Shown here piece by piece: positions 1 through 9,575 of a stretch of 64,000 bases of DNA. Within the stretch, counting starts at the first letter, position 1. Each line of letters begins with the position of its first letter. Made by a program: the position numbers and the translations under genes. Source of the DNA: Muscardinus avellanarius (lineage: Eukaryota > Chordata > Mammalia > Rodentia > Gliridae). Location of the stretch: positions 186,179,634-186,243,633 of the forward strand of contig OY726558.1 in NCBI GenBank assembly GCA_963383645.1, in the 5' to 3' direction. A model generated the notes under the pieces. The model saw only the letters and a list, made by a program, of their open reading frames with translations. It was not told the origin of the DNA and did no database searches.

Positions 1-15
1 GTTTAAGTGTGGGCA

Positions 16-211
16 TTTTTTTTTTTTTGAGGGTCTGGGGATGAAACCCAGGGGCATTCGACCTCCGAGCTACAATCCCTGCCCTATTTTTTATTCTTTA
101 TTTTGAAACCGGGTCTCACTGAGTTAGTTGCAAAGGGCCTCACTAAGTAGCTGAGACTGTCCACGAACCATGATCCTCCAGTCTCAGCCTCCCAAATGCT
201 GGGATTACAAG
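16..211 (-). repeat. B1-dID-like SINE, old type
   Basis: Antisense dimeric SINE: T-run, then the tRNA-like half (gggcattcgacctccgagct), then the B1-like half ending cccaaatgctgggattacaag. This is the older form that keeps gggttcaatcccc-like B-box spacing. Confidence 0.85.
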
Positions 212-1958
212 ATCATTATTATGCAAGCATTGAACACTGGTGGGTCTTCAACCAAGAATTCTCAGACCTTCCATCTTTAAATTCCCTTCACTCGAGGTGA
301 TGGGATGATCCTTTTTCCTGAACTCTTTTTTTATGTTGCTTCCTGCCTCATGCATTCAACTCCTTCGGCTTCAGTTTGCCTGCAACTCAGTTGAAGACCC
401 CAGACTTCCACCACCAAGTCCATTTTTAAACAGATATTTTGTACTGAAATCAGCTCTGATCAGTGCACTTCGCCAAACAAAAAGAAACTCGACTACATGG
501 CAGTGGAACAAAGGAGTCCAAGCTGTTGAAAGACAAGCTTAAACACAAAACAAAAACAAACAGGATCCTCTGAAATAAGCCAAAATAAAGTCAAAATACA
601 CCCACATGTACACACAGATGAGCAACATTTCCAGGCTCACAGTCTGTTCATGGTGGAAAAATAGCAATTTCTTCACAGCATTTTACCTACAATGGTTGTC
701 ACCCATGTTCAGACATAAACACTGAACACGGATAAAATTCTCTGGTGAAGAATGAGTCACTCTCATTTACTATGGGGATCCTAACCAGACAGGGCCGATC
801 CATAGAGGGGGTTTCCTTTGGTTTCTCTCATGATGCAAATTGGTTTTTTGTTTTGCTTCTGCTTATCATGCCTGGCTAAGGTATATGAGTTAGTGCTGTG
901 CACACTAACTTATCAAAGCAGCAGAGAAAAGAGGCCAGTTTTGCTTCCAGACATTCGGTCACACATCGCTTAACCAGGGGGACATGACTTGAGAAATGCA
1001 TTGTTGTATGATTTCATCTTTATGCAAACATCATAGGGTGCACTTACACAAACTGAGATGGCCACTAAGCAATGTAATCTTGTGTGACCACTGCTGTGTG
1101 TGCAGTCTGTGGATGACCGAAATGTGGTTATACAGTATATGGCAGTACTTATTGTTACAACACAATGAAATGATAGATTCATCCCGGTAAGCTAACCCCC
1201 TTTTTTCTGTCCACACACTATGCTACCCTTTCTCCTTTCTTCAACTATCAGCAGCAACAGCCACAAAGAAACCACAACTCAGAAGATTTATCAAAAGTAT
1301 CAAAAGCTGGCTGGTGGTCCTCTTTAATAACACATTCAAATCTACCCAGTGGTAATTCTCTAGCTTACCCAATATTGGATAGATGCTTTTCTATCACAAA
1401 ACTAGGTTCCAATATCCTATCACCCCTACTGACCACTTTCTGTCTTTATATAGCAAGATTCTTTCCTGCTTTCATCTAAGCCTATCTCCTCTTGTGGCAT
1501 TTCCCTGGAAACCATATACTCCTGAAAAATAATAACTTGGAGACAGTAGTCAGTTTACCCTTAGCTTTTCTTCTCTTGGAAAATCGACTTCACATTCACT
1601 CATCATTCTTCTTTAAAATGAATCCCCCTATTCCTCAGTTCTGTTTTTATTCTTTGTTAACCCTCTTAAGGCTGACTTAATTCAACCTAAACACTTCTCA
1701 CTTCTCACTCTGCAGAGTATAAGAGAGGAACTACTTCTTTCTTTTTAATGGCTCATGCTCCATTTGAAGACATCTCAGATGCATTCTGGCTTTTCATTAC
1801 AGTACTTGTATGTGGCATATATTTTTTCTTATCTGTATTCAACTACACTTCCTACCTTGAAAGGTTATTGAAAAGTCAAATGGGATTAGGTATGAACTGT
1901 GCTTATCATTCTGTCTGGCACACAGAGAGTACCAGATACATGGCGACTGTAGCTACTA
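212..1958. other. Intergenic, no feature recognised
   Basis: No repeat family, conserved motif or plausible exon recognised. Confidence 0.6.
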
Positions 1959-2174
1959 TTTTTTTTTTTTTGGCGGTACCAGAGAAGGAACCCAGGGGAA
2001 TTATACCTCTGAGCTACACCCCCAGCCCTATTTTGTTAGTCTTTATTTTTGGAAACAGGGTCTCACGGAGTTACAAAGGGTCTCACTAAGTAGCTGAGGC
2101 TGCCCGTGAATCGTGATCCTCTGGTCTCCACCTCCCTAATGCTGGGATCACATGCGTGCGCCACCATGCCTGGC
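1959..2174 (-). repeat. B1-dID-like SINE, old type
   Basis: Antisense copy with T-run head, tRNA-like half near 1975-2030 and B1-like half ending ccaccatgcctggct. Confidence 0.9.
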
Positions 2175-3278
2175 TCTATAGTTATTCTCGATGCTTTGAA
2201 CTTGGAATGTATGAGGTGAGAAAGCTTGCTCAGAATGCATTCTATAAAATATTTAGGTAGTGAATAGTAAATAATCTGCAAGCCCTGCTTAAAGACAACT
2301 CAGCATATGAAAACTGGAATTTATGGAATTTGACGTGGGGCTTGGGGTGAGGTCCTTGTTCAGGCTCTCCTGCATCATGGCCCAGGCCTCCTCCCTAATG
2401 TTTTACTCTATGTCTGCAAACACTCCTCTAAGATCATCAGTTAGATACATGAGCTAAACTCTAGGTGAATCCACCGTGACACCACATATTAGGAATGATG
2501 GTATGAGAGCCACATATTCCTGGAATCTGAAGCAAATCCAAGCAGGAACTGGATTTCTGGCCAAGATTTCAACATTAAACAGATCTTGGTTATGACAAAT
2601 ATTATAACATGAAGGTAAATTACTATAAACCATGATCCATTTAGGAGTGGAAGTGTGAGCCAAGACTAATAAAATGGGCATTAATGTATGTACACATTAT
2701 TACACGAAGAGCCTCAATGAATTATTCAATGCTCATCTAGTTTTACTAAGTCTAACAATTCTAATAGCTTCACTGTCTCATAGTTCTGCCCTAAAATGAA
2801 TATAATGTCCAGAATGATCAAGAAAGAAACATTTACTCAGGTATATGCTTGCATGTTGCCAGAGAAATTCTGCAGACAGCTAGATATTCCAGCTTTCTTT
2901 TTTAAAGGCTTTTCAAGGAAATATAAGAAGGTGCCTCCCCCCATTCCCCAATCCTGGATTAACTGCCTAAGGCAAGAGAAAGCTGTCAGAACCTTTTGGC
3001 AGACAAACAAGCTCGGCTGAGCATGAACTCTGATGAATGATTAATGACAAAGGTGTTCTTTGACCAAAAGCAAATCTTTTCTGAAGGGCTGATTCTACGC
3101 TTCTGCCCCTCTCTTCTTCGAGGCCTCCTCAGTTGCAAAAAGGCTATGGCAGAGCTACTGGATGTCAGGGGGCTCCAAGGACACACTTGGTACTACATCT
3201 CTCCCCACCCTCAGAGTGTTTGACATCTACTAGAACACATGATACCTCAGGAAAAGATAACAAAAATTATCAGACTGC
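2175..3278. other. Intergenic, no feature recognised
   Basis: Mixed unique-looking sequence; open frames are short and random-looking. Confidence 0.6.
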
Positions 3279-3450
3279 GTGTGTGTGTGTGTGTGTCTGA
3301 AGATTGAACCCGGGGTGCTCTACCCTTAACCCTTTTAATTATTTTTACTTTGAGACAAGGTCTCGCTAAGTTGCCAAGGCTGGCCTCAAACTTGGGCTCC
3401 TTCCTATCTCAGCCTCCCAGGTACTGAGATTACAGGCATGTGCCAGCATG
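3279..3450 (-). repeat. Diverged SINE with (GT)n head
   Basis: A (GT)9 run replaces the usual T-run. It is followed by a worn tRNA-like half (gattgaacccgggg) and a B1-like half ending ccagcatg. Confidence 0.75.
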
Positions 3451-4002
3451 TCCATTAATAGCTTATATTGTCAGATATTAGCTCTTAAGGTAAAATATTT
3501 ATTGAGAGATTGACTAGAGAAATGAAAAATGGTCAGACCATATCTAAAAATAAAACTCTAACCTACAACCTATAGTAGCTTGCCCAAAAGCCCAGACTTG
3601 TCAATGATAACCAGACCAGGAAGTCAGCCTGCTGTAAGTCAGACTTACAAGAAGACAGGCTGTTATCTTTAATAATCTGGGAGGCTAAACAATAACTTCT
3701 ATGATAATTGGTCCCAAATGCCCAGGGCCAGATTAATACCTGAGAGCTTCCCTTATTTCTGTCCCCATTTTCAATTTAAGGCCAACCAGAAAAAGCCGTA
3801 TCTGCTTCCCTAACCAATCACATAAGCTGCCCTGCTCCTAGTTCATAGCCAGAGCCAAGCCTGAAGCTGCATCTTTCATTACCTACAACGCTCTCCCAAC
3901 CTCCCAATCTCCTGCCCATCTTTGAGACTCTGCCAAATGCAAGTGATGGTGACCAGCTCCTGTGCTATGCATGATCTGAATCAGCAGGCTTTGCCTTCCT
4001 CA

Positions 4003-4005
4003 CAT

Positions 4006-4052
<47 letters not shown>

Positions 4053-4107
4053 GGAGGGAGGGAGGGAGGGAGGGAGGGAAAGAGAGAGAGAAAGAGAGAG
4101 AGAGAGA
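4003..4107 (+). repeat. Compound microsatellite (GT)n-(GGGA)n-(GA)n
   Basis: About 20 GT units, then six GGGA-like units, then GA repeats: over 100 bases of purine/GT-rich simple sequence. Confidence 0.95.
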
Positions 4108-4330
4108 TGATGGTGGCTACCTGCTTCCTGATCATTCCTCCCTGCCTAAACCATCCCTTCATCATCCCCTCCTCAGGCTTCTGACAAAGATTCTCTCTTT
4201 GATCAAACTCCAGTCAGGCTTCTCTGAGCCTTCCTCTTGACTAGGCCTCAATCTTGGCCGCTAAAAACTACCCACAATCAGACAAATGACTTTGTCCTCC
4301 TCCTACCTTAAAAGACTTAAACAAACACTA

Positions 4331-4446
4331 AGTTGGGCACAGTGATACACACCTGGAACCTCAAGACTTGGAAATGGGAGACAAGAGGATTGCAGGTTTG
4401 AGGAGAGCCTCAGAAGCTTAGTGAGACTCTGAGCAACTTAGTGAGA
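4331..4446 (+). repeat. B1-like SINE half
   Basis: Left half only (agttgggcacagtgatacac through cttagtgaga). The tRNA-like half is absent. Confidence 0.7.
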
Positions 4447-4699
4447 ACTCATGTCACAGGGCAGAGAGTTTCCCTCAGTTCTTGTCTTCCCAAAAGAAAG
4501 ATTTCATTCGGGGACACAGACAGGGTAAGCATAATGAGTCTTATTGAGTGGGTTCACCAGGAGGGTCAAAGAGCTGGCTGGTACGGGAGCAGAAAGAGAA
4601 AAAAGGGAGAAGTGAGTTGTGAGTTTTTCTACTGTCCAGAAATCCCGCCACTCCTCCTGCACAGTAATTTAGGGCGGTTACTACTTATTATGACTGCGC

Positions 4700-5366
4700 T
4701 AAATGGGATATGTACACAATGGAATTTTACTCAGCCATAAAGAAAAACACAATTCGCCGAGTGTGGTGGTGCACGCTTGTAATTCCAGCATTTGGGAGGC
4801 TGAAACAGGTTTGTAGTTCACGGGCAGCCTCAGTTACTTAGCAAGGTCCTTTGCAACTCAGTGAGACCCTGTTTCAAAATAAAGAATAAAAAAATAGGTC
4901 TGGGTGTGTCATTCCCTCGGAGGTAGAATGCCCCTGAGTTCCATCCAGAGTACCACAAAACACACACTTACATCATTTACAGAGAAATGGATGGAACTGG
5001 AGAACATTATGCTAAGTGAGATCAGTCATTCACAAAAACCAAGAAACCAGATGTTCTCCCTAATATGCAGAAGCTAGGGAGAAAATGGGTCATAGGAGAA
5101 ACTCTAGGCAAAGAAGGAGATTCTAAAGATGAGCAAATAAGGCGACCTAACTGAGGGAATGGGAGGGGGGAAAAGGGAAATTCTCTAATGCACATGATGT
5201 ACATTAACAAACATATCAATGTCGGTAACTAAGCCAAACATGAGGAGGAAGGGGGAAGGAATGGGGCGGGAACTGGGTAAGGGCTAACCGGGTGATGTGT
5301 GTATGTATGCCTCCACCATCCTGTACTCTGTTAAGATGCATGACTACAATGCACCAATAAAACTTT
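4700..5366 (+). mobile_element. LINE-1 3' end fragment
   Basis: Shows the L1 ORF2 end/3' UTR signature (acacaatggaattttactca, then atggatggaactggagaaca and gctaagtgagatcagtcat), ending caataaaac plus a poly(A)-site region near 5366. It is split by the SINE at 4755-4965, and another SINE sits in its tail. Confidence 0.75.
4755..4965 (+). repeat. B1-dID-like SINE, old type, inside L1
   Basis: Full dimer inserted in the L1 fragment. It begins gccgagtgtggtggtgcac and ends gagtaccacaaaa. Confidence 0.88.
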
Positions 5367-5370
5367 TTTT

Positions 5371-5573
5371 TTTTTTTTTTTTTTTTTGGTGGTACTGGGG
5401 TTCCTGGAAGCCCTTCTACTTCCAAGCTACACTCCCAGACCTCTTTTTACATTTTATATTTGGAAACAGGGTCTCCTAAGCCAGCGCGCGCGGCTGGCTT
5501 CGAACCTGCGCGATTCTCCTGTCTCTGCCTCCCAAGCGCGGGGATTACAAGCGTGCGCCACCACGCCCGGCCT
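5371..5573 (-). repeat. B1-dID-like SINE, young hairpin type
   Basis: Antisense young copy with the aagccagc...gctggctt hairpin. It is flanked by a perfect 15-bp target-site duplication aataaaacttttttt (5356-5370 and 5574-5588) made from the L1 tail. Confidence 0.92.
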
Positions 5574-5782
5574 AATAAAACTTTTTTTAAAAATTGGCCA
5601 TGATGAAATTTTCTGCTGGTGTCTACAGCTGCCATGAAATGGGTTGGAAGTCCCTGAGCACAGCTGGTTGAGGCAATCAGCCTATCTCTTCTCCAGAAGG
5701 CTCCTTCCTGTCCCATGTCTTTCCCTTCCCTCCTCATCACTGGCTAACTACCTAACACTTTTTCAACATTAAAAATAAAATA

Positions 5783-5964
5783 GCCGGGCATGGTGGCGCA
5801 CGCTTGTAATCCCCGCACTTGGGAGGCAGAGACAGGAGAATCGCGCAGGTTCAAAGCCAGCCGCGCTGGCGTAAGAGACCCTGTTTCCTAATTAAAAAGT
5901 TTAAAAATAGGTCTGGGAGTGTAGCCCGGAGGTAGAAGGGTTTCCAGGAACCCCAGTACCACCA
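5783..5964 (+). repeat. B1-dID-like SINE, young hairpin type
   Basis: Starts gccgggcatggtggcgcac, carries agccagccgcgctggcgt and ends ccccagtaccacc. Confidence 0.9.
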
Positions 5965-5992
5965 ATATTAAAAATTAAAAAATTAAAAAATA

Positions 5993-6059
5993 GGGCTGGG
6001 AATGTAGTCAGAGATAGAATGCCGCTGGGTTCAATCCCTAGTACCAAAAAAGAAAAGAG
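5993..6059 (+). repeat. Extra ID-like tRNA half
   Basis: A single tRNA-derived module (gggctgggaatgtagtcaga ... ggttcaatccctagtacc) just after the preceding SINE, separated by A/T-rich linker. The result looks like a trimeric unit. Confidence 0.75.
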
Positions 6060-6650
6060 ACTTAAAAACTAACATGGTTTCTAACAGCTCAAGGCTGAAT
6101 CCCTAGGATGGCCCTAGTCCCTGAGAGTCTCTGCTTCAGAAAGCTCAAAGCTGCTAGGAAAAAAAAAAAAAAAAGATTGATCCAACATCTGAGACACACT
6201 TCCTGACCACTTTCTTAGAACATTTACTAAAAAGGGCTTATAATTGTGCATCCTTCCTCTGTTCCTCTGAGATGGATATGTTTCTACACTACTCAGAGTG
6301 TCTTTCTCAAGGACCTGAAAGCCACTTTTTTTGAAATGTGTCCTCAGAGGAAGGATAGAGCCCATTTCGCTTAGTCAATGTAGGAAGATTGAATCCTGTC
6401 TTCAGTAATGACCATCTAGGCCAGACACAGCAGGCCTGACTGGCATTTACACAGACCAGTCTTCTGTAACTGTTCACCTCCCAGCCTGCCTCAAACCCCC
6501 CTAGACCTTCTCCCTAACCCAATCTTTCATTCTCCCTTTAAAAGGTATGATCACTTCTTAGTTCACTCTGGAACCTCTTCCTTATCATCCCAAATAGCTT
6601 GACTTTTTAATTACTATTATTATTGATGATTAACATCTGTGTTTGCAAGC

Positions 6651-6856
6651 GGGGCATGAAGGTACATCATACCTTATAACCCCAGTATTTGGGAGGCTGA
6701 GACAGGAGAATGGCAGGTTTGAGGCCAATCTCAGCAATTTATCGAGCTCGAAGAAACTTAGTGAACCCCTGCCTCAAAGTAATAATAAATAAAATAGGAC
6801 TGGGGTGTAGCTCAGAATGCCCCTCTGTTCAACCCTAAATACCCAAAGAAAAAAAA
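6651..6856 (+). repeat. B1-dID-like SINE, old type
   Basis: Diverged dimer, ggggcatgaaggtacatcat through a tRNA-like half and A-rich tail. Confidence 0.8.
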
Positions 6857-7274
6857 TCTGCCACAGATTAGTGTCTGTATTTATCAATGATACTAAGTAT
6901 ATGCCTCCAGCCTTTCCCACCCCACCAATAGCTAATACCTGGTTTTATTTAGTTTCTCAGCCAGGTTGCTTAGGTCTCCAACTACCAACCCCTCTCCCCT
7001 TATAGCTCCTGCATAGCTAGAACCAACCCTTACAGCCAGTCACATTCCAGTTAAGTCTTTCATATCTAAGAAATGTGCTTCTGGGTGAGGACTCAGTCAA
7101 GATCTACTCCCCATAGAGCATTCTCTGATTAACCAAGGGTTTTAGTTTCCTCTTACAATTACTCTTATGTTACGCACACATCTTACCTACACATGCCCAC
7201 AACCATTCACACAGAGTAACATCCAGGAGGTAGCGGACATTATATGCCTGGTGTGTTTTATGTTTAGTCCCCAC

Positions 7275-7340
7275 AATTATGAGGATGAGGGCACCTACTT
7301 CACAGGGTTGTTAGAAGAGCAAGTAACGCCCAGGTAGTTA
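7275..7340. repeat. MIR-like fragment
   Basis: Short match to the MIR core (cctacttcacagggttgtta). Old and weak. Confidence 0.4.
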
Positions 7341-7426
7341 TCGTCAGGTAGTGAAGAAACAAGTAATGGAAAATACAGAGTCCTTTATAAACATGAGGTG
7401 CCTTTTGCTCTCAAAACTGCAAAACA

Positions 7427-7633
7427 GCCGGGCGTGGTGGCGCACGCTTGTAATCCCCGCGCTTGGGAGGCGGAGACAGGAGAATCGCGCAGGTTCGAAG
7501 CCAGCCGCGTGCGCTGGCTTAGGAGACCCTGTTTCCAAATATAAAATGTAAAAAGAGGTCTGGGAGTGTAGCCCGGAGGTAGAAGGGCTTCCAGGAACCC
7601 CAGTACCACCAAAAAAAAAAAAAAAAAAAAAAC
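7427..7633 (+). repeat. B1-dID-like SINE, young hairpin type
   Basis: Near-consensus young copy with agccagccgcgtgcgctggct and a 24-base A tail. Perfect target-site duplication ctgcaaaaca (7417-7426, 7634-7643). Confidence 0.95.
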
Positions 7634-7956
7634 CTGCAAAACAGAACGTGATCAAGAACCAGAGCATAAATCCCATAGCTGACTGTCTTTCATCTACTGA
7701 CCCAGCAGCTCACTAACCTATTTTCTAGTAACTCCAATAGATGGAAATTTCTTTTTCTTTTAATTCAAATCAAAACCCTTGCGCCTTTCAACACCTGGGC
7801 CTGGCTCAGTTCTCAGGAGCCTTACAATATAAAACCTGGTGCCTGGCCTCCATTTTCGTTATGTCTCTCCACGTGCTTTGGACTAGCAGTGGGCTCTCAC
7901 AAGTAGCCAGAGAGGTTGAGGTCCTTCTGTACCCCTACTAGGTGAAAACTAACCTG

Positions 7957-8181
7957 CAGCTGGGCGTGGTGGCACATGCTTGTAATCCCCTTGCTTGGGA
8001 GGCTGAGACAGGAGGATCACACAGATTCAAAGCCAGCCTCAGCTATTTAGGCTCAGCAACTTAGTGAGACCCTGTTTCCAAATAAGCTATAAATTAGATC
8101 TGGGAGTGTAGCCTGGAGGTAGAAAAGCCTCTGGGTTCCACCCCTAATACCAATAAATAAATTAATTAATTAATTTTAAAG
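7957..8181 (+). repeat. B1-dID-like SINE, intermediate type
   Basis: It has the older middle (cagcctcagctatttag...) with the younger right half (gatctgggagtgtagcctgg). Target-site duplication aaactaacctg at 7946-7956 and 8182-8192. Confidence 0.9.
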
Positions 8182-8257
8182 AAACTAACCTGTGCGTGCA
8201 TCAAACTTATTTTTACACAGCACAAAAGACAGCAAATGTCGGAAACAGAAAAGAGTG

Positions 8258-8440
8258 GCTGGATTGGTGGATCTCTAATTTGAGCTGAGAACCCCTGGAG
8301 AGCTCGTTGAAACACCAACTAAGGGGCCCCTTCTCAGTGTGCCCAGAGTGCGACCCAGAATTTTCAGCCCTAACCACCTCCCGGGTGATGCGGATGCTGC
8401 TGGTCCAGGAATGCCACTTTAAGAACTGCCACTCTAGACT
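8258..8440 (+). mobile_element. MER5A-like hAT DNA transposon fossil
   Basis: Recognisable MER5A stretch: ctggagagctcgttgaaaca, then cgggtgatgcggatgctgct and ggtccaggaatgcc. Non-autonomous Charlie-group remnant. Confidence 0.65.
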
Positions 8441-8699
8441 CTAAATAAAGTTGGGTGTCTTTAAACCTTTCTTAAGGCTGTACAGCTGCCACTCCTTTAC
8501 CTGGTTGCCTCTAGCCAGAACTGGGGCCGTTCCTGGGCACCAGCAGCTGGGAGCCATTGGATTACGCAGCAAGGCTTTTGCTTTTCTTCAGAGGTGGATG
8601 CTTAGAGGGGGAAGCGGGTAGACAGAAATTTGGGACAGAGTTGTCTTCCTCGCCCCATTACAGCCTACCTCACCTACTGGACAGCCTCCTTCCTCGAGC

Positions 8700-8960
8700 C
8701 CGCCCTTCAACTCGCACGCGTTCCTGGGGCGTGGGGCGGGGCCTTGGGCGGGGTCTGCGCGGTGGGCGGGGCCTGGCGGGCCGATGGGACCGCGTCTTCT
8801 CCGGGCTCCGCAGTGCGCATGCGCAGCAGCGCCTCAGCCGCCCGCGAGGAGGCGCCCGGAAGTGGCGGGCTGGGTACTGCAGGGCAGAGCCGCCGACCTC
8901 TAGGTTCCGGGGAAGCGCTCTGCCAGCTTTTCGCCCACGGACCACGTCCTCCTGCTTTGT
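8700..8960. promoter_or_regulatory. Orphan CpG-rich promoter-like block beside the tRNA gene
   Basis: A CpG-dense block in an otherwise AT-moderate intergenic region. It has three GC boxes (8733-8741, 8747-8753, 8764-8771), a perfect NRF1 palindrome tgcgcatgcgca at 8814-8825 and an ETS site cccggaagtg at 8855-8864. This matches the make-up of the TGDS and GPR180 promoters, yet no coding exon was found on either side. It may drive an unannotated noncoding transcript or serve the tRNA locus as open chromatin. Direction is unknown. Confidence 0.6.
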
Positions 8961-9022
8961 TTCGGTAGGATACCCTAGAAATGAGGAGAGTCTAGAGAAA
9001 TTTGAACTTCAAGTTAAAATTT

Positions 9023-9027
9023 AAAAA
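9023..9027 (-). terminator. Pol III terminator of tRNA-Phe
   Basis: Five T residues on the minus strand, starting six bases after the tRNA 3' end, the usual RNA polymerase III stop. Confidence 0.85.
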
Positions 9028-9032
9028 CTAGC

Positions 9033-9105
9033 TGCCGAAACCCGGGATCGAACCAGGGACCTTTAGATCTTCAGTCTAACGCTCTCCCAACTGAGCTATT
9101 TCGGC
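9033..9105 (-). tRNA. tRNA-Phe (GAA)
   Basis: 73 bases on the minus strand fold into a complete cloverleaf. The acceptor stem GCCGAAA pairs perfectly with TTTCGGC and is followed by discriminator A. The D-arm carries TAGCTCAGTTGGGAGAGC (A box), the anticodon loop is CTGAAGA with anticodon GAA, and the T-arm carries GGTTCGATCCC (B box). There is no intron and no mismatch in the stems, so it looks functional. CCA is not encoded, as expected for a nuclear gene. A tRNA-Phe gene lies in the matching place between DCT and TGDS in human, as I recall. Confidence 0.97.
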
Positions 9106-9532
9106 ACTCTTTTCGCTCTCTTTCGACTACTCTCTTACTAAGTACTTCACGTCCAACTACCCCCGTTGTTTTTCCCTAGTTATCGCAGTTCCGTTTTCCC
9201 TCCGTCTCACTAAACCGTAGCACTTCTCCCGCCCCGCTCTTGGCAGCCTGGATTCCGTGGACCCGGCGTCCCTGGCTTTCTGAAACACCACCCGGCCGCA
9301 GCCCGCAGCTCCGGGCTCGGGCGGGCCCTGGGGCGCTGGTCCCCCGCCGACCTGCAGCAGGGTGAGCTCCACGGGACTGCAGGGAGGTGAGACTCCTCCA
9401 GCCCGCCTGCAGGGAGTTTGCACGGCCCCCGTGCCCTGGATCCGGGAAATGGCCACCTTAATTATCAGCCCTTTGCACCGAGCCTGCTTACGAAGGACGA
9501 TCAAGCAATGTCATTGCACTTCCAGCAGTCAC

Positions 9533-9575
9533 CAATGTTTCTGAAGTACCCACTATGTGCCAGGCGCAGGCATAC
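9533..9575 (+). repeat. L2/MIR-like 3' motif
   Basis: gtacccactatgtgccaggc is the common L2/MIR 3' motif. Confidence 0.4.

Noticed and set aside
1748..2089. 113-residue open frame
   Set aside because: Its second half is an antisense SINE and the first half shows no family resemblance.
8557..9024. 155-residue open frame through the CpG block
   Set aside because: High GC removes stop codons by chance. Arg/Gly/Pro-rich content, no recognised domain, and alternative frames on both strands are also open.
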